A stretch of 64,000 nt of DNA, taken from positions 550,366 through 614,365 of the forward strand of contig NW_024104330.1 of NCBI RefSeq assembly GCF_003945595.2. The letters run 5' to 3'. How positions within the stretch are numbered: the stretch's first letter is position 1; each line of letters starts with the position of its first letter. The position numbers and the translations under genes were made by a program. Below are positions 12,846-25,635 of the stretch, piece by piece. The stretch is from Pipra filicauda. Lineage: Eukaryota; Chordata; Aves; Passeriformes; Pipridae. The notes beneath the pieces were generated by a model that saw only the letters and a list, made by a program, of their open reading frames with translations, ran no database searches and was not told where the DNA came from.

Positions 12846-14127
12846 TGTGGATATTGCTTGCAAAAAAATTATTATCGTTAATGTTTTACTAAGGAACATG
12901 GGACTGAGTTCCCAGGAGAATGGGCTCTGACATGCATCTTTCTATGCGCTATTGCATAGTTAACTATTCTTTGCCAGTTCTTCTCAACCTTACTTTCTCA
13001 AGACACAGAAGGTTCCTGTGACTATCTGACATTTGTGTGTCCATCTGCCTTGACTGTACTGGCCATTTTCAATCAAATTTGTCACAGATTTGAAAGTACA
13101 ATGTTTGCACAATTTTAATGATAATATCAATGGAGGAGACCAAAAATAATTCTACCTTTTTTCTTAAAGTAATTTATCTTTAGCATGAAAATTACTTCAA
13201 TCATCTGTCAGGAATCTCAAACACAAATGAGATTTTCCTTATCCTAGTCAGGAAACCTCATTATGATAGATACTCTACAAATACATAAGTCTTAGCCCTA
13301 GGCATTTTGCAATGTAAATTAAACCAATCCCACCTTCCTGGTACCCGAATGTCCTGGTTTATTCTATTTTTAGTTAGGACCAGAACTTGAAGATCCTTTT
13401 GTCTAAGAACAAACAGAATGAAACAAACAAAAAAATTCTATGAGGAAGTCTAGGAGAAAAAAAAAACCACAACCCAACATTATTAAATTCAGGTGTTTTG
13501 AAACAAAAGAAAACCAAAATAGGCTAGGCAAGAAAACCATTTATCTGGGCCAGTCCAATCTTGCTAGAAAGGAAAGGTCCAAAAGGCATTAATTCCACTT
13601 CTGTGTTATTATCGCCAAAATACATCACTGTAATTTGGACATATAAAATGTCTTCAACAAGCTTGGAGAGTAAAATGTTGACAAAGAAATATGTGTTATT
13701 AGTTTGAGCTCCTAGGTCACACCCGGGACAACAATACAAACAACCTGGCTAATACAGCCAAAAAATAAGCGAGGGGCTCAGACTGCAGTCAGAGTAGGAG
13801 AGGAAAAAAGAATCACTAATGTAATGAAGAAGGACAGAAAATGAATACCAGGTTGAGAAGAAACATGTTCGTGGAATAGGTGTGTCAAGAGAGATAGCTG
13901 CATAGTTCATCTAAATGACAATATGAACGTTCTCTCCTCAGGCTCTGTTTCTTTCAGTCTTGTTTATTTATTTTTTTGTTGTTGTTGTTCTTGCTTACAG
14001 CAAGTAGCTGGAAGGGAAACAGTGTGAACCAATGATTACTATCTCACTAGTCTTTTAAGTTTTGAGACTTGTCCCCTCTCCAGAGGCAACCTAGAAAGAA
14101 ATAAATAATCAGTTTAGGGAAGGTGGG
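12846..14127. other. Non-coding DNA, no gene seen
   Basis: Unique AT-rich sequence with a short (GTT)n run at 13977-13989. There are no exon-like frames and no recognisable transposon. Confidence 0.5.

Positions 14128-14154
<27 letters not shown>
14128..14154. repeat. Poly-A run, 27 bases
   Basis: An uninterrupted run of 27 A on the plus strand, preceded by a purine-rich GGGAAGGTGGG context. The sequence upstream does not resemble a SINE or a processed mRNA, and I see no flanking duplication. It is treated as a homopolymer tract. Confidence 0.9.
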
Positions 14155-14158
<4 letters not shown>

Positions 14159-14705
14159 GCACAGGGATAAATGTGGTTTTAATTCAACCCTTGTTAACAG
14201 ATAGTTTAAAAGGTAAAAAGTGTCATCTGTGGCACTGAAGGTAAGCTAGGTGCTGTAGCCATTCCCAGTTGATTACTCTTTTTTGCTAATTCTCAGTGAC
14301 TGACACCTGAGAATTAGGAATCTTAGGAATCATATCTATCTTATTTCAGCTCCATCAAACTGTACTCTGTTGTGTTTTTAGTCAGAGCTGTGACAACAAG
14401 GAGTACACCTGAGGGAAAAAGTGCAGTAAATCTTTCAGTGCTTCTATTCAGGAGAAAAGCATGCAGAAATGTGGAAATACTACGATCCACCTGTGGACAT
14501 GTAAAGCTTCACAGGACTGGAAGGAACCTAGAAGAAAGTGAAGCTGTGTCTCGAACATTAAAATGTCTTGACAGTGCCCTGTCCTTGGCAGTTTCACAAG
14601 TCAGTACCCAGAGCCATCCTTTGGTAGTTTTAAAACTACAGACCTACAATAATTTCAGTGAGTCATCACAGGAGCTCAGGACATGCTTGAAGGGACTCCC
14701 AATTC

Positions 14706-14770
14706 CAGAATCATAGTCATAGGGAAACTTGAGCTGGAAGGGACCTCTGGAGATATCTAGTCTAGCTTAC
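14706..14770 (-). mobile_element. CR1 LINE 3' tip, reverse orientation
   Basis: Reading the minus strand gives the CR1 3' end: 'gatatctccagaggtccctt', then 'ccagctcaag', then a degenerate ATTCT tail ('ctatgactatgattct'). The element is severely 5'-truncated, as most avian CR1 copies are. Its body would extend to the right, but the similarity stops where the next CR1 begins. It resembles the subfamily of the copy at 51110-51330. Confidence 0.75.
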
Positions 14771-14785
14771 TACTTCAGAAAAGTT

Positions 14786-14896
14786 GTCTGGATGTGGCAC
14801 TTAGTGTCATGGTCTAGTAACCACGGTAGTGTTGGATCAAGGGTTTGACTTGATGATCTCGGAGTTCTTTTCCAACCCAGTTGATTCTATGATTCA
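14786..14896 (+). mobile_element. CR1 LINE 3' tip
   Basis: The forward CR1 3' terminus contains 'ggatgtggcacttagtgtca', 'tggatcaagggtttgacttg', 'atgatctcggagttc', 'tttccaaccca' and a terminal 'gattctatgattc' repeat. By hand alignment of the last 79 bases, it is about 85% identical to the reverse-oriented copy at 49359-49445, so both belong to one subfamily. The body of the element is absent (5' truncation). Confidence 0.85.
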
Positions 14897-17800
14897 AAAT
14901 TATGGCTACTGCAACAACTGACTCAGGCTGCATGCTTAGCTCAAGAAGAGCAGTAGCACCCTGCAGAGCTTGACAGGATCAGGAAACACTGTGATGTACG
15001 CTTAACTTAAGATCTGCTTTGCACATCATGATGCTGATGGTTCCCATATGTTCCTCAAAGAAAGTCAAGTGAGTCTTTGCAGGGTTTTGTTTCCTCTTGC
15101 CAATGCTGATCAAATTGGGGTGTTTTGAATGGGTTCTTTTCTGCCCTTCCTCTGTCAGACAGAGTTAAACATAACAAAGGTAGGGATATACAACTGTAGC
15201 AGTGATGGATGTATTAGAATAATAATACTTCAAAAGTCGATCACACAAGAGGACACTTGAGGAAATGAGAGAGATGATCATAAAAGAAGTTCATCAGTGA
15301 TCCAAGATGCTGCAAAAACATGGGATTCCTGATAGTTTTTCAAATACTACAAAATAAGACTGCATATTTGCAGCCTGGAGCCTAGAAACACATCTAATTT
15401 CAGAAAAATTTGTCTTTGAGTTGCACGGTATTTTTGTTTAATAAAGAGCTGAAGATTCAGCTTATAAAACCAGAGAGACAAATCCTAGGATATTCAAAAT
15501 GTACTGAATGCTGACTGAACACTATTATCACTTAAATAGAAAGAGCAGATTGACTGCTTTTGAAAATCTCATTCCCAAAGACAGTCAAAGTATTTAATCT
15601 GCCCCTCAAGTCCAATATAAGTTCACATTCCAAAAGATATATTCTAGTGTCCAATTTTAATCTGCCCACGACATAAAATTCAAGATTCCTCTATACTTTT
15701 ATCAACTTTATTCCTAGAAAAATTTTCCTTACCTTCAGCTCATTTCTATCTCTTCTCCACCCACTTCTAACTATTCTATTTTTTGGTGTCTGCAAACAAG
15801 AGTCATTTGAAAGCCCTCAACAGGATTTCTCACAAGACATTAAGTACTATTGCAAAAACAAGCTGCACACTGTGCTGAAAAAAAGCTGAGATCAAAACAA
15901 ACACTTTACTTTCAACATGACACAATGAAAAGAGGCAAAATGTCTAGAGGGAGTGACAAGAAAAAAGTACAAAATTTATCCATACTTGTAAGTTGTATTT
16001 CTTTACATCCTCTCTGATTAGTTAGAAGTAGCTTATAGAAGTCTTGCCTAGTACCTAAAGAAAGCAAGAAGAGGTTTTACAAATATTTCTCCTAGGTTCT
16101 TTCTTGATTTTAACTTGTTGTTCCTAGGTTTGCTCTTTTTTTAATATTGTCTCTTTCCCCTTCTCCCAAAACAAGACAAAAATCTAAGATCTGAGTTGAC
16201 TCACAATACCTACATTACATGTCTGCTGGGAAGTAGTAACCACACATTAGCAAGTTTACATACACAAGTTGAGAGCAAAAACAAGCAGCTCAATGTGACA
16301 AGTTAGCTTAGGCATATTGGGGAGGGGAAAAGAGAAAAACTCTTTAGAACTGAACTTGCAAGCTCATCTGCTGCTGCCCAACAGCCTCAAGCTTTAACAG
16401 TGACAACTGCACAACTCCAACAGCAGCGACACGCTGCAAAATCCTCTGCTCACAGCTCAAGCACAATTGAAACAATAAAGCTTGTGTGACCTGTAATGCG
16501 AGTTTTTCCCCATAGGTGGTTTCCATTTGTGGTTATGCCTCTTCAAGCCAAGACTGAACAAGGACAGATCAACAAACCAAGTACATCAAATTACACACAT
16601 ACAAGAGCTGCCAGGCTGGCTCAGGTTTCTAGCCCAATATCTCTCCATTGATGCTGACAACTGAATTTACCTCCAATTCTGCTGGTCAGTGGACACCAAG
16701 GGAACAATTAGTGGGCTAGCTAAGAGTTTGTGGCCCCCTTCATCTTCCAGGAAAGGCAGGACAAGCTGTGCAGCACATATGTTGTGAGCTACCATGCTAC
16801 TGAAGAGACCAGCAGGAGAGGGAAGAGTGAATACAAGTAAGCTCAGATGGTCCTAAGTAGATGATGCTGTAGACCTCATGGAATGTGCAGGAAGATGTCC
16901 CATCCTGCCATTTGTTTCCAAGGACATATTGGAACTGGGAAAGTTTCAGAGAGAAACAGTAATGCTTAGCAAATATCTAGAAACTCCTATGGGTGAAGAA
17001 AGACTTTGGAAACATGAGGACTGTGAAGAGTATGGAGAGTTTGGATATAAACTAATTGTTCATCTCTTCATGAATAAAAAAATTAGGGTATGCTATGTGA
17101 AGCTTCTCATTACCAAATTCAAAACAAACAGGAAAAAAACAAAGAGGAAAAAACGGATTATTTGCCCCACAGGGTGCAGGAGACTTGTAGAGTGTGTAGC
17201 TACAGGATGTTTTAGATGTTAATAGATCATATGCATTCAATAATAAAGTGATTAAGTTCATAAAAGAGAATGCATTGACTATTATTATTGACATGGTATT
17301 TCAGAGTGCACTGGGGGAAGTGTCATATATGTTTGTGCTGTTCTTAATCTGCTCTAGAAATTTGCTTGTGACCACAGCTAAAGACTTGGCAGGAGGGAAT
17401 TTTTTTCTTTTTTAGTCTCACCCTGAATTCTTACATTCAAGGACGGTGGCCAGAACCAAGGTAGTTCCAGTACACTGGCATTCAGCTTCCCTGGGAGAAA
17501 ATGCCATCAGTGGCACAAGCCACTGCAGTGGGAAACTGACGAATACTCAGGTTAAATCCCCTTCCCTCAACCCCAGTGAGCTCAACCTCTGTTGAGGTTT
17601 TTCTCATCGCCGACAAAGCAAGTTCAGAGAATTCTTGCTGTCATGCTTTCAAGTTGGCATGTGATCTCTCTGCTCACTTTTAATAACTTTCTAAAACATT
17701 GTTTGTAACCCTTGTTTCAGATCTAGACACTTGGCAGCAGGGAAACCAGACCTGGAGTCAAAAGCTGCAAATGGATTGGGAAGCATGGCTCTTAATGAGA

Positions 17801-18954
17801 TTTCTGGAGAAAGCTTTTTCTGTTTTTTTAGGGTTTGCTTTTTTTTTTCTTTCAAGTTGTTGACAGAAAACAGTGTCTGTAATAATTCTGTGCCTAATTT
17901 GATTTTCAAGCTCTTAGAGACCTGGCACAAGCAGAGCAGGTTTTGTCAGTGCTGAGGGATTTTTCATCTGAGAGACTAAATTAACTCTGTCTTTTCTTCT
18001 GCACTTTCCTGAACAATATTGGAAAATGTGGAACAAAAGCAAACAAAAACAAACCCAAAAACCTCAAAGGTCTGATCACGCAGAGGAAGATGAGCAATTA
18101 GATTTTCACATTAACCTGACCACTGGGATTAGCAATCCTTGGGGCGAGACAAAAAGTGAGATACCTGAAATAAAGGTGAGGCACTTTGGGTTGCTTTTTG
18201 CTGAACTCTTCATTATCTGATACTCACAAAGAATTCATCTGGGACAGAAAATATTAAGTCATCACTCAACTGTTACTTAGAGAAAATTAAATAAATACAT
18301 AAACCCAGGCATTTACAGTTCTGCTACCACGAAAACACACAGATGCCAAAATTCAGAGCCTTATATTTAGCTATACTTCAGTACCATATAAAAAGTGATG
18401 AACTCACAGGCATTACTCAAAAAGATATACTGTACCTTTGGATAACTGAGTAAACTGAAGATATTTCATTAGTGATGTCAAAAACATGCTGCACAGGAGG
18501 GCAAGTGCCATGGGAAATCTTGCCTTTTGCTGCACATTGCTGAACATCTTAGTCAGGGCTGATCTCTGCTCCAAAACCAAATACTGCTACTGAGTTGCTG
18601 CGGTGACCACTATGGAAACACTGCTGAACTGGTGTGGCTAAAAACAAACTGCTATGAAAGCGTTTCAACCATTAGCTACAACACTAGTCTATAATAGATA
18701 ATGAGCAGCATGCTTAATAAAGCCTGGGAAGATGCATGTAGAAGGAGAAATAAAAATAAAAACAGTGTCCTGTGATTGAAAAGACCTCTGTTTCTAGATC
18801 CAGGTGCTTCCATAGGACTTCTGCCCGACGATGGACAAGAGGTCTTGTCACCATCTGGCTTTCCTTTGGGTTGGAAGATCCAAGCCCAGCAGCAACTCGG
18901 GTCAGCTTTCAGGAGCCCAGGTATGGCCAATCTGTGCTAATGTGCTCTCACTAC
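14897..18954. other. Non-coding DNA, no gene seen
   Basis: About 4 kb of unique DNA. A Q/A/S-rich plus-strand frame at about 16359-16479 (SSSAAAQQPQ... type) is open for about 40 codons. It lacks splice sites, a start codon and upstream similarity, so it is not called. I see no RNA gene. Confidence 0.45.
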
Positions 18955-19050
18955 ACCTCCCTGTGACTCAGTTTACCATCTTTGAAAAGGACTGAGAGTC
19001 TTTTCCACTTTCCTAAGTGGTTTGTAAATCACCTCAAGAACTCTGAAAAT
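18955..19050 (+). mobile_element. MIR/CORE-SINE 3' relic
   Basis: The order 'cctccctgtgactcagttta', 'ccatctttgaaaaggac', then 'ggtttgtaaatcacctcaag' corresponds to three consecutive MIR 3' features: 'tctgtgcctcagtttcc', 'ccatctgtaaaatgggg' and 'tttgtaaagcgctttgag'. Order and spacing fit a forward copy with a decayed centre. Confidence 0.55.
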
Positions 19051-22000
19051 AGCAACAGCAGCAGTTTGGATCCCGAACTTTCAGAATCCACCATCCTTGT
19101 TGTTCACTGGTAATTTGGATTTCCTAGAAGACCTTGGATTTTGGGATCCACTTACAGTGCAATGCTCAGAAAGCAGAAGTTTAAGTGGTGAAGTCTTTGT
19201 TTGACATGCAGGGCAACTAATTGCTATAGAGAACAAGCTTTTGAATAGCCTTGACATTTTCAGTGAATGAACACCTGCAGATGCTGTATTTTGCTTACCT
19301 TGTTCTGTTTCCAGGAATTGCCTACAGGAAGGGGGAAGACCTTTTTCAAAGGTCTGACCTTCAGAGAGAAATGGAAAGGGGAAAGTCAGGTCCCCATACA
19401 CCTGCTTAAAGGAGATAAATCAAATTTTCTACCACAGAGGGAACACACACAGGGAGTCCTCCATACGCCAGAAAGAAGAGGTCAAGAGAAAATCACTATG
19501 GTGCATATACCTTTTAACAGGCAGCCTAATAAATGGCACATTCAGAAAATTTAAAATGTACATGAATTTATCCACAGAGAACTTTATTTCCTCTTTCCCA
19601 CAATAATTTCTGAATGGAAAGGCAAAGAAAAGGACCACCTGCAGCATGGACCAAACTTATGACTGGTTTTGTAAAGTACAAGTCACTACTGAAGTAAACA
19701 TTCACTTTCTAGTTTAAGCCATATGAAAATCACTAATTTCTTTAATACTGTCCTGAGCCAGGATTGGCTTCCTGAGGAGAAGGCTTCTTATCTTGTCTAG
19801 TTTTGCACTCAGTAGAGCAGAGGGTGCAGCATCCTCCTGCCTCATCCCCTGACATCTGCTGGCCTCAGCTTTTTGCCTATGTAGTCAACAGAAGTCATTC
19901 CAGTGACTGCTCCAAAATCAGATTACCTATACCAAAATATGGTATGTTGGGCATGTTGTGAGAAACCCAAAATCTAGAATTTCCTGCACTGGGACAATAA
20001 GCAAATTCCAGTTCATTCAAACCTGTTCTGATTGCAAAAGGCAGTTTTGTAGTCTTCACAGTTCAAGGAGGTTGTGATGCATACAGAGTGCTTGGGAAAC
20101 AAAGTAATCACTAGGAAAAAGAATCAATTATTAATTCAAAGGCCAATTATTATATATATACATCAAAATACAAATTCAAGTGCAGTCAAACACATCAGAC
20201 AAAAGCAATATACATGCTGAAAGCAAGAGGCAGTCACATCCATGTAAGCAGGTGGGTAACTGACTGCATTTGTCTGCGCTGAAATGGAAGGATAAAAAGA
20301 GCCACTAATCAACATCCTTATTCTCCCTACTGTTACATGCCAGCTAAAGGAAAATAAATCATATGATGATTAATAAAATAAAAATTGGCTTTCTAAAGAA
20401 AAGACTGATTTTTCCGCATTTAATCGATTTGTCTTTCACTTTGCTTTCTACTTCCTCTCCTTGAATGAAGTGCTAGAGGCAGTAAAAGAGGTACTTTAAT
20501 ACCAAAATTACTCTGAAAAGTAAGTTTAATCACATACCTCAAGGTTTTCAGAAAAGAGAGTGTATAGAATATTTTGGCACTTCCAAGGAAGAAATGTCTT
20601 GAATTGGAATGGTTGAAAACTTTTTTTAAAAACATCCTTTTCTATTTTGTAATTTTATTTTACTTTTGAGGTGGATTCTCCATCCTGTGGTATGACCCTG
20701 TTTGCACATCCCACAGAACAGTTTAAGGACAGGGTAGTGCTGCAGTTTAGGCCTCAGTCACATGGCGATGCTGAGGAGAGAGGTGATGAGATTACCCCCA
20801 AGTGGTGCCAAATTTTGCTTTGCTATCCCCAGAGTTCATTTGTTCCCACAGGCAGTGAGTGGGAAGCCTCCTGTGTACAGAACACAACCCACTGCTGACA
20901 GTGGAAAAGCACAGCCCTCTCTTCTGAGCCCCTTTTCAATGCCTTCTTTAGTCCCAGCTGAGACCCTGAGCATCTGTGTTCAAGACAGAGACAGGGGAGA
21001 TGCAGCTCAGCTGCTCTTCCAGATTTCAAAAAGCACTTGCGGACCAAGTTGATGATAAAAATAAAAGTAAAGAAGCAGGGAAAAGCATAACTTAGATATT
21101 TGATAGCAACCAGGAAAGAGCATTGCAAAGTCCTGATTGCAAAGTGATGGACAGAGAAACCTCTGTCCATTTCACATATTGTAATTCTAATTTTGCAATA
21201 CCATTTCCAAAATATCATGAGAGAGCCCTCATGCAAGGAGGAATAAAGAAGGGCCAAAAGAGGAGAAATAACTACACGGCCCAGGGTACAAAACATGGAA
21301 AGGAAAGGGAGTTGAGTGTTCAGCAATTTGCAGCACAGAGAATTTCCATTCAGAAACTGATGTTCCTGATAGTAAAGGCAAAAAGGCAAGATAAAATCAG
21401 AAAGTGGGGGTTTTTTTGGCATAGTTTGAGGAAAAGCTCCATGTGAAGTTATAATTGACACAGTTTAAATTCCAAGAGTGCAAATGCCAAGAAATTCACA
21501 GGACTGCCAGGCAATCAGATGATCCTCGTATGGTTCACTCTAATCCTCTGAGATAGCTGCCTGTATCTTGTGAAGAGCCGGGGTCCTTCAGTGAAGAGGA
21601 TGATGACATAATAAAAACCTTTGTATCTCTGCTTTTAGGAGCCTTCATAAGAATGCACAGAATGAGAAAAATTCAATTTTAGACTCTACACAGAGACAAT
21701 ATAGAGAATATACAAGAGCTGAAATCCTGCAAAAAAGGCATTGAGAGCCTCCCCATGAACAAAAGAAAAGTCTGTTGAAGGAGTAGGTGCCATGGAGAGC
21801 TGTTGGTGACTGAAAAAAAAAAAAGTCAAGGACAAGGTATGAGGGAAGGCCTGGGTATTTTCCATAGGAGAAAGAGAGGTAGAAAGAGATGCAATTCAAA
21901 TCAAAGAACTGAGCCAGCAGAAGTGGGAAGAAAAGTTACACCCTCATGCTAAGATCTTTCCCAATGCTTCCATCTAACTATTTGTAAAAAATGTGAAAAT

Positions 22001-23324
22001 ATAGAATGTGGAAGACATTATTGAGAGGCTAAAAGCAAAGATAGCAATGCAAATATCAAAATGATGAGAAATGAAAGAGAAAGAAGAAATGACAGAACAG
22101 TAGCTACAACCACAGTTTATTTGGGTTCTGATTTATACTCTTCATCTCCAGCAGAAAGATGCAGCACACATGTGTATCTGACTCTGTAAAAACACCACCA
22201 GATTCTTTGTTGTCATAGTCTTAAAAAATACATCTTCTAATGGATGATAATCTTATACCAGACTTAATTCAAGACATCAGCTGAACTAGAATGGAAAACT
22301 TTCATTTTCTTAGCAAAACTTTGCACCTCATAAAGGTTTTATCTGTTGCTATGGCAAAGGCTTTACCCAAAGGAGTCACTTGTAGAACACCACAAGAACG
22401 GGGAATTTTTCAGTTCCTTTCACATGTACATTTTCATACCCCAGACATTTTAATTTAATCATATTTTCCTTTCATCCTTCAGACAGTTTCTTTTATTCCT
22501 GAATAAGCTGCATGTCTACATCAGCAGCAAGGAAGGATCCCTTCTTATCATCTTCCCCACTGTAAATCAAAATCTACTTTTAATTATAGAATATCAACTA
22601 TTTCTCTTTGATGACATTCAAGTGCCTATTCCAAATTGAAAGAGCAATAGAATAACTGCCATGGTATTTTCATACATAGAGTGATGACCTTTTTAATATG
22701 ATTTCATGGAAACAATGGAGTTACATTCATCAGGTTATATAGAAACTTGCTGCTTCTTTTTTTCATGCATTCCATTTTCAATTCACAATGACATTTGATA
22801 GGAGGCATAAAAATGCCAGCATACTGGTGTTTTTTTAGCCACCTTTTCCAACAAGAATTCCCCTCCCCCCCCGCGTCCCATTTCTTTTTACAGTGCTATG
22901 TTGTTCACTCATTTGGGACTACTTCAATTTGCTTATTAAATATGTAAGATCTTCTTTATGCAGCCAGGAGCTGAATCATGTAAGATTAACACAAAGCCCT
23001 TGTGAGAAGATTTTTTTAAACTTTATTAATATTAATAGTACGTGCAGCTCACGTACTTTTGTTCTTTCCAAACCCAAATGTCAATACAGTGGATAAATTG
23101 TACTTTTCTTCCTTGCCTTCTTGGCCTTCTTCAAAGAAAGGATGACATTCAACTTAACTAGAAGAAAAACTTTACACATTTCCTTCTAAGTTCCATTTTT
23201 ACATCCCAAAAAGTCATGGACTGTCTTGCCTGGCCATTGATAAAAGGGTAACCTGAGGAAACAGGTAAGAAGCATAAGGATTTTATTCTTTGTGATGACT
23301 TATGCAACATCATAAATCACACAG
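19051..23324. other. Non-coding DNA, no gene seen
   Basis: Unique sequence that includes the longest open frame of the window, 20823-21461 on the minus strand, 212 codons. That frame has one hydrophobic stretch (about residues 115-137 in the translated product) but no recognised domain, splice partner or promoter. A C-run with CGCG follows at 22863-22875. No RNA gene is seen. Confidence 0.45.
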
Positions 23325-23430
23325 TTCTTAATCAAGTAGAGGATTTCACTAATAACCCAATAAGAAGTTCTATAATAACTAAACAGTAGGAATCTGGATT
23401 TGAACCCTTGCACAGAACTGACAGAAAATT
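23325..23430 (-). mobile_element. Possible MIR relic, reverse orientation
   Basis: 'gaatctggatttgaaccctt' near 23391-23410 matches the reverse MIR segment 'gagctgggattTgaaccca'. To its left, 'atcacacagttctta' resembles 'gtcacacagctaata'. The spacing is longer than canonical and the middle does not align by eye, so this is tentative. Confidence 0.35.
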
Positions 23431-25479
23431 CAGATGCTGAGGTTGTATCCAAGGCAGACAGCATACTGAGGAGGAACATCTTACTCCTAACCAGTAGGCA
23501 ATAGGAGAGAAGAAAAAGTATCTTTCATCCCCTTTCCTGTCAGAATGAAGCCTGAAAAATGCTCCTGAAATGTTGGCTTACAAGATCTTTTTTTCAAGGG
23601 GCTTAGCACACCTCATTCCTTTCTTTCTAAACTTCACTGGTGGAGGAAGTATCACGTACTTACTCTGGATACAGAGACTTAGCAGATGAGGGTTCACTCA
23701 AGAAGTGGTTTCAATTCTCTGTTATATGTGACATGACTCAATTTCACATCTCAGAGAAATTCTACAGTTGAACATTTTGACAATTGCTGTGTTATCTTGT
23801 CACTTCCCCATCTCCACTTCTGAATTTTTGCTGCAGAATTTCCTCCTGCTTGCTCTGACTACACAGGACTGCTGTGTCTATTGCTGGAAAACAATGCCTG
23901 CACTTCAGCCTTGGGCAGTGCCCCTCCATAGGAGACTGTCCTGAGGAAACATTATTGGATTACTCTATTGTCAATGTACAAAAAACCCTGTTGCCACTCT
24001 TAAAAAGGATCCTTCTATTCCCTTCTTCAGATTGTTGGGTTTTTTTACCTCCAGCTAAAATACAGAACTACTTGCTATAGCATCTTCTAAAAGTAGGATC
24101 CTTTGTCACAAAAGGAGACAAACCTGTTAATTGCCAGGCAAAATTCACCTCCCCTCTCACCTTCTGTTTCACAATCAAATAACATACATATTTTCCTCTA
24201 CATGGAGACAGATTCAAAAGGGAAAGACCAACCTACAGTCTGCTCATTGTGTCACTCTAGCGAGAGAATATGGAAAAGCAACAGGTAGAGACAGAAAGAA
24301 TCTGAGTTTTCTGCTTATTTCAAGTTTTCTATAAAAGAGAGAAAATCAGCTATGACTTAAAAGAAATCAACAATATTATTCTAATCTCTGGAGGTCTCAC
24401 TCTATGTTCACAAACTGTTCTGTGAAACTTCCAGGAAAACCCATGAACATTCAAATTCTATTTTTAAGACCACAGTCCAGAAAGAGAGAATGAAAGTTCA
24501 TTATGATCTTGTTGGATGCTTGGCACTGAAGTCATAAGAGGTGAAAAATGCTCTGCAGTATTATAGAGCTAATTGTTAATCTGTCAAATAGGTCAGGATG
24601 AGACCATTCTCTTTATTCGTACGGATACCAGGTGACAGCTTGTACATGGCTTCTACATTCAGAAATGACCATGATGATTGTATAGTCAGGCATATTGTTT
24701 ACTGTAGGACAAACAATTCTTCCAAATTTAATGTTTTTAAATATTGGGGGTTTTCTCTTTCCTTCTTTCTCGATCTTTCTATATTTGTTCTGCAAAAGAT
24801 TTAAACCAAAAAATTGACCGAAGAAAAAAGTAATGTGACTGGAAGTAGAACACTGGAGTTGCAAGCAAGGAGCTTTTTCATATTATACTTTCAGTCTTCT
24901 TCCTCAAACCGAGGGCATTCAAAATTTTGAGGCACTGATCTAAAACAAATTAAAAAATTTATTTCTCTTAATCATAAACAGTGAAATGGAGTTTGAAAGT
25001 TGTAATCCATTGGGATGCCTCCTGATTTGGGGTTGTTGTGGCTTTAGCTTAAAATCAGTAAACAGTAAGCAGCTCTCTCTTCTGTGATGACTATAAAAAC
25101 CTTACGTTTGCATATACAAGTAAATTAAATTGTGTTCTGAGAATGACTCAAAGAAAATGAAATCAATCACATTTATAAGCATCTTGTAACCTTTACCCGT
25201 TTCTCTGGAAGAGAAATAAAATGAAGACAACTGTACCTTGGTTTCCACAGTGTTGTCTCAGTGTTTGATAGGAATCTGACTGGGAAATGATACCGACAGT
25301 AAGATAACAAGAAAACCCATTTATCACTGTGACAGGTGCTTGGTTTTATATGGGTTTAAATTACCAGTGATGGAGTAGGGTTGTCTTTCTCTCATCTCAA
25401 CCTCATAACCACTGTTTAGACTCAACTAAAGTTTCCATTTCATAGTAATCAAGTTACACGGAGTCAAATTGTTATTCAT
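23431..25479. other. Non-coding DNA, no gene seen
   Basis: Unique sequence without exon-like frames. The part from about 24945 onward loses simple-sequence character and looks more evenly composed, leading into the conserved-looking block at 25480. Confidence 0.4.
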
Positions 25480-25635
25480 GAATTCCAGGAGGTTAAGACT
25501 TGAGATTCATTAATGTGATGTTGTCAGCCACATCGAGCAGGTCCATGGCCCAGAACAGTGTGGTAATTGGCAAATCTGAATGCTGGGTGGTTAATGGCTG
25601 TTTATTAGCCTCTAATATGTTCTGTGTTATTTAGT
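25480..25635. promoter_or_regulatory. Candidate conserved non-coding block
   Basis: Even-composition sequence with several homeodomain-type cores close together: 'cattaatg' (25508-25515), 'ggtaattggc' (25562-25571), 'ggttaatggc' (25589-25598) and 'ttattagcc' (25602-25610). No reading frame is maintained. The density of TAAT cores suggests an enhancer-type element, but this rests on texture alone. Homeodomain cores are short and common in AT-rich DNA. Confidence 0.22.

Noticed and set aside
14128..14154. Poly-A run as the tail of a processed pseudogene
   Set aside because: The upstream sequence has no mRNA-like frame and no flanking target duplication was seen. Mammal-type L1 retroposition is not expected in birds.
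16344..16526. Q/A/S-rich plus-strand stretch and opposing 60-codon minus frame, considered as a transcription-factor exon
   Set aside because: No splice sites, no upstream continuation and a stop soon after. CAG/CAA-rich composition explains it.
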